Source: an uncultured Chitinophagaceae bacterium
Lineage (GTDB): Bacteria > Bacteroidota > Bacteroidia > Chitinophagales > Chitinophagaceae
NCBI GenBank assembly: GCA_937981995.1
Contig: CALJNC010000029.1
Span: 16,204 to 80,203 of the forward strand
Direction of reading: 5' to 3'
DNA: 64,000 nt
Under the pieces are notes generated by a model that was given only the letters and a program-made list of their open reading frames with translations, was not told the DNA's origin and did not search any database. Positions within the stretch are counted from its first letter, which is position 1. Every line of letters starts with the position of its first letter. This document shows positions 36,674 through 47,136 of the stretch, in pieces. A program made the translations under genes and the position numbers.

Positions 36674-37387
36674 ATGAAAAAAATAGCAATTGCTCTATTC
36701 CTAATTTTTACTAGCCTTCAATCATTCTCACAAGCAAGTGATTTAGGTGCTTGGTATTCTTACTTGGGTACGTATGATGTGCATAAACGTTGGAATGTAC
36801 AAGCCAATACGCAGTTTCGTTTTTATAATACACTAGGCGATTGGGATCAATTTTTAATACGTGTAGGAGCTAATTATAAGCTAGATAAAAAAGGCAAGTA
36901 TCAAGCAGGCCTTGGTTTTGACTACTGGTACAATGAAGCTTATATAGGCACAACGGATCAAAAAATAGATTTCACAGAAATGCGTTTATACGAGCAACTT
37001 GTAACACGTCAAGATTACAAGCGATTCTATTTTCAGCATAGGTATAGACTAGAAAATATTTTTAGAGAAAATCAAGATGTAAAATTTAGATTTAGATATA
37101 TGTTACAAGTACGTATGGCCCTGAACAAGAAACGTATCCAACCAGGAACATTTTATGCTGCGCTAATTAACGAGACTTGGATTAATGCCAAAGGCCCTAC
37201 ACATTTTGATAGACACTGGTTACAATATACTTTAGGGTATCAACTTAATAAAAACTGGACTTTTGAGATTGGTAATCAAACACAATTCACCGGCAATGGT
37301 TTTACAGACAATCGATTGCAATTCTGGGCTTTTCATAACCTAAACCTTATGAAAAAGAAAAGATATGAAAAACCGGGCAACTTATAA
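36674..37387 (+). CDS. DUF2490 family outer-membrane beta-barrel protein
   Basis: I place the start at ATG 36674, which gives a normal signal peptide (MKKIAIALFLIFTSLQSFSQ) and 237 residues; an upstream ATG at 36614 would lie inside the methyltransferase gene and put 20 odd residues in front. The mature part alternates hydrophobic and polar residues with Trp/Tyr girdles (SDLGAWYSYLG, KRWNVQANTQFRFY, FYFQHRYRLENIFR), as in DUF2490. The family is thought to form a porin-like barrel; function is unknown. It ends 2 bases before the convergent pyrG stop. A TATTTTTG box at 36660-36667 ends 7 bases before the ATG. Confidence 0.87.
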   Translation: MKKIAIALFLIFTSLQSFSQASDLGAWYSYLGTYDVHKRWNVQANTQFRFYNTLGDWDQFLIRVGANYKLDKKGKYQAGLGFDYWYNEAYIGTTDQKIDFTEMRLYEQLVTRQDYKRFYFQHRYRLENIFRENQDVKFRFRYMLQVRMALNKKRIQPGTFYAALINETWINAKGPTHFDRHWLQYTLGYQLNKNWTFEIGNQTQFTGNGFTDNRLQFWAFHNLNLMKKKRYEKPGNL

Positions 37388-37389
37388 CC

Positions 37390-39379
<1,990 letters not shown>

Positions 39380-40378
39380 ATGAAAAAGAAAATTAAATTC
39401 CTCCTATTCCTTTCTATTAGCCTTTTCATAGCAAATTCAAGCAATGCACAGTTAAACCAAGGTTTACTTGCTCACTATTGTTTTGATGGCAATGCTACTG
39501 ATGCAGCTGGCACAAAACATGGTACGCTAATGAATGGCGCTATAGGCACATTAGATAGAGGCGGCAATCCTAATGGTGCCGTAAAACTTGATGGGATTGA
39601 TGATTTCATTCAACTTCCATCTGATCCTTGGATAACGGGAGATTTTTCCTTTAGTGGTTGGATTAATATTAAATCAATTGGTTCTTGGCCACACCTTTGG
39701 GGTTTTGGTAATGGAACGAATGCACAAAATATTTTTTTATCCTTAGGCCAAGGAACTAATAATACACCTCATTTTACAACCCATGGTTGTACCAATGGTG
39801 GCATGCTAGACAGGATTGCTGTTACTAGCGCTTCGCCATTAAATACTTGGTTCCATATTGTAGTTACAATGAGCGGTAATTCGGTTTCTATTTATAAGGA
39901 TAATGCTCTTTGGGTTAATGGCACTAGCTCAATTCTCCCCTGTGCTGCAGTTAAAGATTCTTCTTTTATAGGCAAAAGTAATTTTACGTTTAACAATAAC
40001 GCATTGGTGGATGCCGATATTGACGATTTTAGATTTTATAATCGAGTGCTAAGTGCTCAAGAAATTACTCAATTAAATGAATTGGAAGCATCCAATAATT
40101 GCGGCCCAAGCTGGCCTAATAGTTCTTCTACTATTGATAATACTTTTAAAAATCATGCTATTCACCCTAACCCAAGTACAGGAAGGTTTTCAATAAAAAT
40201 ACCAGAACATACTCAAATAGAAGATCTAAGAATTTACGATCAAATAGGTAAAAGCATCCAATTTGAAAGATTTGGTAAGGATGTAACGATATCATCTACC
40301 CTAGCAAAAGGAATCTATCCTGTAAATATAGTTTTGAGTAATGGCGCAAGCTTTACTTCTAAGTTAATGATTCAGTAA
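39380..40378 (+). CDS. LamG/concanavalin-like domain protein with T9SS sorting domain
   Basis: The 332-residue protein has a signal peptide of about 23 residues (to SNAQ), then a LamG-like jelly roll (about 24-235). Typical LamG segments are LLAHYCFDGNATDAAG, AVKLDGIDDFIQLP, FSFSGWINIKS, WFHIVVTMSGNSVSIYKDN and IDDFRFYNRVLSAQEI. The C-terminus (AIHPNPSTGRFSIKIP, YDQIGKSIQFE, LAKGIYPVNI, SKLMIQ) is a type A T9SS sorting domain. It probably binds surface polysaccharide outside the cell. It appears to be a single-gene unit. Confidence 0.88.
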   Translation: MKKKIKFLLFLSISLFIANSSNAQLNQGLLAHYCFDGNATDAAGTKHGTLMNGAIGTLDRGGNPNGAVKLDGIDDFIQLPSDPWITGDFSFSGWINIKSIGSWPHLWGFGNGTNAQNIFLSLGQGTNNTPHFTTHGCTNGGMLDRIAVTSASPLNTWFHIVVTMSGNSVSIYKDNALWVNGTSSILPCAAVKDSSFIGKSNFTFNNNALVDADIDDFRFYNRVLSAQEITQLNELEASNNCGPSWPNSSSTIDNTFKNHAIHPNPSTGRFSIKIPEHTQIEDLRIYDQIGKSIQFERFGKDVTISSTLAKGIYPVNIVLSNGASFTSKLMIQ

Positions 40379-40464
40379 GCTTTTTGGCTAGTTGCTAACT
40401 AGTAGATAAGTTGCTAAATCTATGATTTGCTTTTTAAAATTATTGCCTTACATTAGAGTTTATA

Positions 40465-40857
40465 ATGTCAATACCCATACAATTACCTGAAATTGATAAA
40501 CAGCTAGAGGTAAGCAGAGACTTAGCAACAAGTGTTGAAACACAAGCGCAGGTTATAGTTCATTGTAATTTTTTAGCCATGAACCCTGGTGATGGATATC
40601 GCATATGGCCTACAACCTTTCTTGTAGATCAAAAAACGGGTCATAAAAGCAAGCTCGTACATGCTGAGAATGTATGTTATTACCCACAATGGCAATTTGC
40701 ACAAAAAGCAGGTTGGCATAGTTTTACCTTAGTATTTGAATCATTACCTTCTTCCTGCGACTTATTTGATCTGATAGAAGAAATTCCTGAGGATGGTGCT
40801 TTTAAAGCTTTAGGCATACGCCGAAATAAAAGCGATGTGTACAATGTAGAAATTTAA
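40465..40857 (+). CDS. Conserved hypothetical protein, probable partner of the sirtuin gene
   Basis: The 130-residue protein has no signal peptide or membrane helix. It looks like a small beta-sandwich (VIVHCNFLAMNPGDGYRIWPTTFLVD, WHSFTLVFESLPSSC). I do not recognise a family. It is certainly a gene: it has full-length coding character, and its stop TAA directly abuts the ATG of the sirtuin (TAAATG at 40855-40860), so the two are surely translated from one message. That suggests a functional link, possibly as substrate or modulator, but this is inference. Confidence 0.75.
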   Translation: MSIPIQLPEIDKQLEVSRDLATSVETQAQVIVHCNFLAMNPGDGYRIWPTTFLVDQKTGHKSKLVHAENVCYYPQWQFAQKAGWHSFTLVFESLPSSCDLFDLIEEIPEDGAFKALGIRRNKSDVYNVEI

Positions 40858-41544
40858 ATGAAAAAACGAATTGTAGTTTTAAGTGGTGCAGGCATAAGTG
40901 CCGAAAGTGGAATACAAACATTTAGAGATAGCAACGGCCTTTGGGAAAACCATAATGTACAAGATGTAGCAACACCGGAAGCCTTTGAAAGAAATCCCGA
41001 ATTAGTTCTTCGATTTTATAATGAAAGAAGAAAAAATATAGCAGAAGTAAAACCCAATGCTGCTCATACAGAACTTGTAAGATTAGAAGAAAAATATCAT
41101 GTAGACATTGTAACACAAAACATAGATGATTTGCACGAACGTGCCGGAAGCTCTCAAATAACCCACTTACATGGTGAAATTTTTAAAATGTGCAGTGTTA
41201 TAAATAAAGAGACAACCTTTCCTATTCAAGGAGATATAGAACTGGGCGACGTAGCACCAGATGGTCATCAGCTAAGACCATTTATTGTATGGTTTAATGA
41301 GGCGGTTCCTATGATGGATGTGGCTAGTACCCTTTGCCAAAAGGCCGATATTTTAATAGTCGTAGGAACAAGCTTACAAGTATACCCTGCCGCTGGCCTT
41401 GTACATTGTGTAGGTGCACAGGTACCCGTATATATTATTGACAAAAATATCCCAAGTGTAAGCGGCGTGTCAAATATTACGACTTATGAAGAAAATGCAA
41501 GCACTGGCTTGAATAAAGTTGTAAATTTGTTGCTGGCTAAATAA
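40858..41544 (+). CDS. cobB: NAD-dependent protein deacylase, sirtuin (CobB/SIRT5-like)
   Basis: The 228-residue sirtuin removes acyl groups from lysines using NAD. Motifs present: VVLSGAGISAESGIQTFRDSNGLW, VDIVTQNIDDLHERAG and the catalytic His in ITHLHGEIFK. FYNERR supplies the Tyr-x-x-Arg pair that in SIRT5 and CobB favours succinyl or malonyl lysine. The four zinc cysteines between HG and FIVWFNEAVP are missing (only one Cys in that stretch), so the zinc module is lost, as in some other Bacteroidota copies. It follows the hypothetical gene without a gap. Confidence 0.9.
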   Translation: MKKRIVVLSGAGISAESGIQTFRDSNGLWENHNVQDVATPEAFERNPELVLRFYNERRKNIAEVKPNAAHTELVRLEEKYHVDIVTQNIDDLHERAGSSQITHLHGEIFKMCSVINKETTFPIQGDIELGDVAPDGHQLRPFIVWFNEAVPMMDVASTLCQKADILIVVGTSLQVYPAAGLVHCVGAQVPVYIIDKNIPSVSGVSNITTYEENASTGLNKVVNLLLAK

Positions 41545-41562
41545 GTCGTAATTTTATTATTC

Positions 41563-41964
41563 ATGAAAAAAATTTATCTAACAATATTTGCTTCAATTTT
41601 CTTAGGATTGATAAGCTGTACCCCTAAAATATATTCTCAAGACAAAGACACTATTATAAAAGAGGCATTTACTCAGAAAGAAATCCCTGGTCAGGCCGAC
41701 GGGAAAGTTCGCACTTATTTGAAAGTTAACTTTGATTTAAAACAAGGTGAAATTATACAAGTTGACAGTGTAACATTTCGTGGTGTAACCACCCCAATTA
41801 ATACTCCGGCTCGCAGATTAAAAGTGCAATTAAGCCTTGCCCAATTAAAAAATAAACCAACTTCTGGAGCAGAAGAAGCCATTGTTTATTTTACCAAAGA
41901 CGGCAAAGCGTATAAGCGCGTATTATCTTCAGTAGGTTCTAAAGAAGACTTATTCTTACCATAA
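41563..41964 (+). CDS. Small putative lipoprotein, unknown function
   Basis: The 133-residue protein has a lipoprotein signal peptide with lipobox LISC (Cys19). The mature part is a compact beta-rich domain (VRTYLKVNFDLKQGEIIQVDSVTFRG, then EAIVYFTKDGKAYKRVLSSV). I recognise no family. It lies 18 bases after the sirtuin gene and ends 10 bases before the TTG start of the giant Asp-box protein, so it may be co-transcribed with it. Confidence 0.72.
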   Translation: MKKIYLTIFASIFLGLISCTPKIYSQDKDTIIKEAFTQKEIPGQADGKVRTYLKVNFDLKQGEIIQVDSVTFRGVTTPINTPARRLKVQLSLAQLKNKPTSGAEEAIVYFTKDGKAYKRVLSSVGSKEDLFLP

Positions 41965-41974
41965 AATATAAAGA

Positions 41975-44900
41975 TTGAAAAGAGTACTAATTATTCTATG
42001 CTTTTTTAGCATACAAGCGCAAGCACAGCAAAAGTCATATAAAGATATGATGAATGACAAAACAGTAAACTTTTATACTGTATGTGAAGAAGCTGAAAAA
42101 TATTTTGAAACTATAGATAAAAATAAAAAAGGGAGTGGCTGGAAACCCTATCAGCGGTGGAAGGATGCCAATGAGTATAAATATTACCCTGATGGTGATC
42201 GTAGTACCGAAGATCCATTTTTTGTAAAAAAACAATACAAGAGTTTTTTACGAAACAATCAATCGTCAAATAAACTATTTCCCAATGGATGGAATGAAGT
42301 AGGCCCTATTACAATTGATAGCATTACTGGGCATTACGCAGCTGGCTTGGGCCGTATTGAGGATGTGCACGTAGCACCTAGCAATCCTAATGTTATATAT
42401 CTTGGTTCAAGAAGCGGAGGATTTTGGAAATCTAATGATGCAGGTGTCACTTGGACAGGCGGCTCAACTGATTTCTTATTTGCAAGTGGTGTAAATACCT
42501 TAACTGCTTCTCATACCAATCCTGATTCTGTAATGATTAATGTGCGTAATGCACAAAATGGTATTTCGCATGGCTTATACAGAAGTTCTAATGGAGGTAA
42601 TACTTGGACACAAACTAATTTCAATCCTACTGTTTTAGGCTTTGGAGGATTGGGTTCTTATTTTGTAATACATGAAATAACGTACCACCCGCGCAATGCA
42701 AATGTGTTATTTATAGGTACTTCAAATGGAGTTTTTAGGTCAGACAATGACTTACAATCATGGACACAACTATATGCAGGAAATGATATTACTGATTTTG
42801 CTTTTCATCCTACCGATGATAATATCGTATACATTTATAATGCTGACAATCCTTATAAAGATGTAATTCTTAAATCAACCAATCAAGGAATTAGTTACTC
42901 TCAGACGGCAAGCTTAGCCGGCAATAACGGAACTACGAATTTAGAAATTTCAACAAGTGCTGATTGCCCTAATTGCCTTTATGCCGCAACAAGTAATGGC
43001 GTATGGAAATCATTAGATACGGGAGCAAACTTTAATTTCATTAGTAACCCTGGGCAAACTTGTCGTGGCTTTGCAGTAAATGATTTAGATACATCTAATA
43101 TGATTTATGGTTATTTAGATTTGGAACGAAGCGTAAATGGTGGCGATACCTTTAGCCGAGTAACAAGATGGTCTTTAGGAAATACAAATGGATCGGGCAA
43201 TGGCTTGCAAACAAGCTATCAAACAAGCACGGATTATATTCATGCAGATGTAAGAAATGCCAAATGCTTAAATGGAGTATTTTATGTGACTACTGATGGA
43301 TTTTTATGCAAAAGCACAGACCAAGGTTTGACTTGGAAAATACTTAGTGACGGCATAGGCATAAGAGAAAATTATAGAATTGGAGTAAGTCAATCAAATC
43401 ATGATAAAGTAGTAATTGGTTCTCAAGACAATGGTACAAGCTTTAGCATAAAAGATGGTTGGGTAGAATTTTATGGAGCAGACGGTATGGAAGCCATAGT
43501 ACATCCTTTAAACGAAGATTGGTTTATGGGAAGCGTTCAATTTGGCAGCAGAAGACTTACCAAAGATGGAGGAAAAAGCCAAACAGGTGCATCTCCCGCA
43601 GGTAGCAATAGCGGCGACTGGATTGCCCCACTTGCTTTTGACCCTAATAATCATATGGTTGTTTATGATTTTAGAGATGCTGTTTTTAAGTCTGATGATT
43701 TTGGTACTAGTCATACTGCTCTTAGCATTCCCTCAAGTTTTATTGGGACGATTAAAAATGCCGCAATAGCTGAAAACAACTCTGACATCATGATTATAAA
43801 CAGAAACGCTAGTACTGACAAATCTGTTGATGGTGGTCTTACATGGACTAGTATTCGAAATAATTTGCCAGCCTATAACGTGGAGGATATTGCATTTGAC
43901 CCTAATAACGATGATGTAATTGTAGTAGTTTTTGCAAGATACCAAGCCGATAATAATAAAGTATTTATTACAACAGATGGAGGTGCTAACTGGACAAATA
44001 TTACAAATAATTTAGGCAGCATGCCCATACGCTCCGTTGTAATAGATCATACACCGGCTCGTAATATTTATGTTGGTGCAGAAATTGGAGTTTATACAAT
44101 GCCAATAGGTGGTTCAAACTGGACATTATACAATACCAATTTGCCTAATATGGCAGTAAGAGAATTGAATATTAATTATGGATCAAATACATTAAAAGCA
44201 GCTACTTGGGGCCGCGGTTTGTGGGAGTATAGCTTAGTTGGGCGCGATGATTATCCTGCTATAGTTTATACAACAATTACAACACCTCCTACAGCAGATA
44301 GACCAAAAAAAGGCATTGAGCAAACAGTAACTTCTCGCATATCATATGACAATACCTTGAGTGCAGTTTATCTTGAATGGTCAAGTAATACGCCAAGCTT
44401 TGGAAACATTATTTCAATGACTAATACTTCGGATTCTACTTGGAAAAGTACAAGTCCCCTACCCGATGTTGCAGTTGGAACCAAACTCTATTTTAAGGTG
44501 TTTGCAGTAGGCAATAATTCTGATACTACTGAAACATATAAATTTATGTACACCCAGCAACCATTTGAATATTGCCAAGCTATAGGCCATGATAATGACG
44601 GGAACTTATTTATATCCAACGTAAACTTGGAAAGTATTAATAATACAACAACCAATGACGCTTATACATTATACCCAAATCCTATACCCACCTTATGGGC
44701 CGATTCTTCTTATACATTAGACATGACAGCCAATACGGGTTGGGGCAGAAATGATTATGGTGCTTGGATTGACTTTAATGGAAACAGAGAATTTGAAGTT
44801 GATGAACGCGTACTTTGGTCAATTGGGCCAGCAGTTGCTAATGTAAATAATACGTTTACAGTGCCTACCAAAGCGGTTGATCAAGATACAGTTGTAATGC

Positions 44901-45250
44901 GTGTAAGATTATCGCATTGGGGAACTGAACCATTACCTTGCGGTACTCAATTTGGAGAAGTGGAAGATTATTTAATTTCCCTAAGAAATCTTGAATGGCC
45001 TTTAGCTATTGAAAACATTTCCAATAGTCTAAATGTAAAACTGTACCCAAATCCTACAAGCGGTAAAGTACATATTGATTTCAATACAGCTGCTAAGCGT
45101 AACTATCAATTGACAACTCAAATTGGTCAGCAAGTAATGCAAGGTCAACTTAGTAACAAAGACAATACAATTGATATAAGTAATTTTGCAACAGGTATTT
45201 ATTATTTAAAAATTGAGAATAGCATTTTCAAAGTATTGAAAAAAGATTAA
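41975..45250 (+). CDS. Giant Asp-box (BNR) protein with GEVED domain and T9SS sorting domain
   Basis: The 1091-residue protein starts at TTG 41975: a stop is two codons upstream in frame, and the signal peptide MKRVLIILCFFSIQAQAQ begins at once. Asp-box repeats (SNDAGVTW, SSNGGNTW, STDQGLTW, SVDGGLTW, TTDGGANW) indicate beta-propellers over about residues 110-740. A GEVED domain follows (DYGAWIDFNGNREFE to FGEVEDYLI, about 860-1005). The end is a T9SS type A domain (VKLYPNPTSGKVHIDF, FATGIYYLKIE, FKVLKKD). It should be exported to the surface; ligand or enzyme activity is unknown. It is related to the genes at 1 and 47137. The gmhA gene follows 18 bases later. Confidence 0.87.
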   Translation: MKRVLIILCFFSIQAQAQQKSYKDMMNDKTVNFYTVCEEAEKYFETIDKNKKGSGWKPYQRWKDANEYKYYPDGDRSTEDPFFVKKQYKSFLRNNQSSNKLFPNGWNEVGPITIDSITGHYAAGLGRIEDVHVAPSNPNVIYLGSRSGGFWKSNDAGVTWTGGSTDFLFASGVNTLTASHTNPDSVMINVRNAQNGISHGLYRSSNGGNTWTQTNFNPTVLGFGGLGSYFVIHEITYHPRNANVLFIGTSNGVFRSDNDLQSWTQLYAGNDITDFAFHPTDDNIVYIYNADNPYKDVILKSTNQGISYSQTASLAGNNGTTNLEISTSADCPNCLYAATSNGVWKSLDTGANFNFISNPGQTCRGFAVNDLDTSNMIYGYLDLERSVNGGDTFSRVTRWSLGNTNGSGNGLQTSYQTSTDYIHADVRNAKCLNGVFYVTTDGFLCKSTDQGLTWKILSDGIGIRENYRIGVSQSNHDKVVIGSQDNGTSFSIKDGWVEFYGADGMEAIVHPLNEDWFMGSVQFGSRRLTKDGGKSQTGASPAGSNSGDWIAPLAFDPNNHMVVYDFRDAVFKSDDFGTSHTALSIPSSFIGTIKNAAIAENNSDIMIINRNASTDKSVDGGLTWTSIRNNLPAYNVEDIAFDPNNDDVIVVVFARYQADNNKVFITTDGGANWTNITNNLGSMPIRSVVIDHTPARNIYVGAEIGVYTMPIGGSNWTLYNTNLPNMAVRELNINYGSNTLKAATWGRGLWEYSLVGRDDYPAIVYTTITTPPTADRPKKGIEQTVTSRISYDNTLSAVYLEWSSNTPSFGNIISMTNTSDSTWKSTSPLPDVAVGTKLYFKVFAVGNNSDTTETYKFMYTQQPFEYCQAIGHDNDGNLFISNVNLESINNTTTNDAYTLYPNPIPTLWADSSYTLDMTANTGWGRNDYGAWIDFNGNREFEVDERVLWSIGPAVANVNNTFTVPTKAVDQDTVVMRVRLSHWGTEPLPCGTQFGEVEDYLISLRNLEWPLAIENISNSLNVKLYPNPTSGKVHIDFNTAAKRNYQLTTQIGQQVMQGQLSNKDNTIDISNFATGIYYLKIENSIFKVLKKD

Positions 45251-45268
45251 ACATCTATTTGAAGAAGC

Positions 45269-45853
45269 ATGAGCAATCACACTAAAATAGAAAACATCCT
45301 GGCTGCTTCAATAGAAAGCAAACAAAGTATACTTGCCAATAAAGAACTTATAAGCAAAATAAATAAGTCGGTTGAACTAATTACAACAAGCTTTAAAAAT
45401 GGCGGCCGCTTATGGTTATGTGGAAACGGTGGAAGCGCTGCAGACGCACAACATATTGCTGCTGAATTTAGTGGAAGATTTTTCAAGGATCGAAAAGCAC
45501 TACCTGCCGAAGCCTTACACGTAAATTCATCATATGTAACATCCGTAGGAAACGACTATGGTTTTGATGTTGTTTATAGTAGAATGATTGAAGGTGTAGC
45601 AAAAGAAGGCGACGTATTAATAGCTATTAGCACAAGCGGCAACTCCAAAAACATTCTCAATGCCGCTAAGGCTGCTAAAGTAAAAGAGGTTACTTGTATA
45701 GCACTTACGGGTACAACGGGTGGCAATTTAGCACAATGTGCTGATGTATTGCTTAATATGCCAACGGATAGCACACCACGTATTCAAGAATGTCATATTT
45801 TAATCGGACATATAATTTGTGAAGTAGTAGAAGAAAATTTATTCAATGCATAA
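45269..45853 (+). CDS. gmhA: Sedoheptulose 7-phosphate isomerase
   Basis: The 194-residue SIS-fold enzyme makes D-glycero-D-manno-heptose 7-phosphate, the first step to activated heptose for surface glycans. Motifs: LWLCGNGGSAADAQHIAAEFSGRF, SVGNDYGFD, DVLIAISTSGNSKNILNA and the late metal-site region RIQECHILIGHIICEVVE. All are as in GmhA. It overlaps the next gene by 8 bases; that gene overlaps gmhB by 14. The three form one heptose operon between two giant Asp-box genes. A heptose kinase gene (hddA or hldE) is not in the window. Confidence 0.94.
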   Translation: MSNHTKIENILAASIESKQSILANKELISKINKSVELITTSFKNGGRLWLCGNGGSAADAQHIAAEFSGRFFKDRKALPAEALHVNSSYVTSVGNDYGFDVVYSRMIEGVAKEGDVLIAISTSGNSKNILNAAKAAKVKEVTCIALTGTTGGNLAQCADVLLNMPTDSTPRIQECHILIGHIICEVVEENLFNA

Positions 45854-46562
45854 GGATTGTATCATATTGTGTAATCACACAAATAAAGACGGTGAGTTAT
45901 CATGTTTGCAAGAAATTAATGGCAAACCATTTATAGAGTATGTTGCAGAACAACTCAAAAAATATCACATCTGCAAAATTATATTTGCTATAAGTCATAA
46001 AAAAGAAGAGTTTAAAAAGCACCTTATTGATAATAGAGATCGCTTTTATTTTGCCTTTGATTTTGCCGAACAAGAAGAAGATGCCAGTAGCGGTCAATTA
46101 ATTATAAATGCTTTGCAATATTCAGATACGCCTGACGTTTTTATTATGAACGGCCATCAATTATTTGACTTAAATTTAGATGACTTTATTGCTTGGCAAC
46201 AAACAAAAATGGGCGATGTAACCATTGCCTTATCTCATCAAGAAAGTACTGAAGGCTATACTCTAGCTCACTTAAATGAAGAGAATGTTGTGCATGAGTT
46301 TTCTGACGGCGAGGCCAATAAGAGTGGCTTGCTATTAGCAGGTATGTATTGCATGTTCAGACCTTCGTTTTTAAACGTCAATTTCCCTCATTCTTTTTCT
46401 TTTGAAAAAGATTATCTAAAAAAGAATTTAAAGGAACGTGACTTTATAGGAATGATTTCAGAAGGGTATTTCCTTGATATTTCTAAAGAAGGTTCTTTAG
46501 ACAAGGCAATCAAGGACTTCCAAATTATCTTTAAACCGGCGGCTACCAATGATACGAATTGA
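45846..46562 (+). CDS. Nucleotidyltransferase-like protein related to HddC, active-site residues missing
   Basis: The 238-residue protein has the fold and position of a heptose-1-phosphate guanylyltransferase: CIILCN start, INGKPFIEYVAEQL, FIMNGHQLFDLNLDDF, LLAGMYCMFRPSFL, GYFLDISKEGSLDKA. But the key residues differ. The nucleotide loop GGxGTRL is replaced by NHTNKDG, the following PKP is absent, and the metal-binding Asp of NGD is His. It may be inactive as a transferase or have a changed job. It overlaps gmhA by 8 bases and gmhB by 14, so it is kept in frame within a heptose operon and is unlikely to be a decaying pseudogene. Confidence 0.78.
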   Translation: MHKDCIILCNHTNKDGELSCLQEINGKPFIEYVAEQLKKYHICKIIFAISHKKEEFKKHLIDNRDRFYFAFDFAEQEEDASSGQLIINALQYSDTPDVFIMNGHQLFDLNLDDFIAWQQTKMGDVTIALSHQESTEGYTLAHLNEENVVHEFSDGEANKSGLLLAGMYCMFRPSFLNVNFPHSFSFEKDYLKKNLKERDFIGMISEGYFLDISKEGSLDKAIKDFQIIFKPAATNDTN

Positions 46563-47100
46563 TAAAAGCTGGTCTTTATTTTTAGATAGAGATGGTGTTA
46601 TTAATGTGGAACGAAACAATGATTATGTTTATGAACCATCTCAGTTTGTTTTTGATACGGGTGTGTTAGATATATTAAGTAAATGCAATGATTTATTTGC
46701 GCATATATTAGTAGCTACAAATCAAAGAGGAATAGGTCGTGGTTTAATGAGTCATCAAAACCTAGCTAATGTGCATAATCATATGCTCAAAGAAATTATT
46801 AGTCATAATGGAAGGATCAATAAAATATATTATGCTCCTGACCTTGAAGACGATGCCTTAAATCGTAAGCCAAACACAGGCATGGCCCTACAGGCAAAAA
46901 AAGACTTTCCTACTATCAATTTTGAAAAAAGTATCATGGTAGGTAATAATATTTCTGATATGGAATTTGGCAAACGTATGGAAATGAAAACAGTTTTTGT
47001 AAACACAACACAAACTCAATCTAGCGATCACCCTATGATAGATTACTCAATAAAAAATTTAGCGGCATTGCCAACAATTCTACAATTAACTACTCACTAG
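46549..47100 (+). CDS. gmhB: HAD-family heptose bisphosphate phosphatase (GmhB-like)
   Basis: The 183-residue HAD-IIIA enzyme should remove the 7-phosphate from D-glycero-D-manno-heptose 1,7-bisphosphate. Motif I is LFLDRDGVINVERNNDYV, motif II is VATNQRGIGRG and motif III is NRKPNTGMALQA. Motif IV reads VGNNISDMEFG, where GDSxxD is more usual. The zinc-loop cysteines found in E. coli GmhB are missing (IYYAPDLEDDALNRKP). The assignment leans on the operon with gmhA. Histidinol-phosphatase-like HAD proteins are the alternative. Confidence 0.84.
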   Translation: MIRIDKSWSLFLDRDGVINVERNNDYVYEPSQFVFDTGVLDILSKCNDLFAHILVATNQRGIGRGLMSHQNLANVHNHMLKEIISHNGRINKIYYAPDLEDDALNRKPNTGMALQAKKDFPTINFEKSIMVGNNISDMEFGKRMEMKTVFVNTTQTQSSDHPMIDYSIKNLAALPTILQLTTH

Positions 47101-47136
47101 AGAATATTCAGCGCGGTATCAGTTAAATTCGTAGAT

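Noticed and set aside
40388..40402. Inverted repeat CTAGTT-GCT-AACTAG after the LamG gene as terminator
   Set aside because: The stem has only six mostly A/T pairs, the loop is three bases and no T-tract follows.
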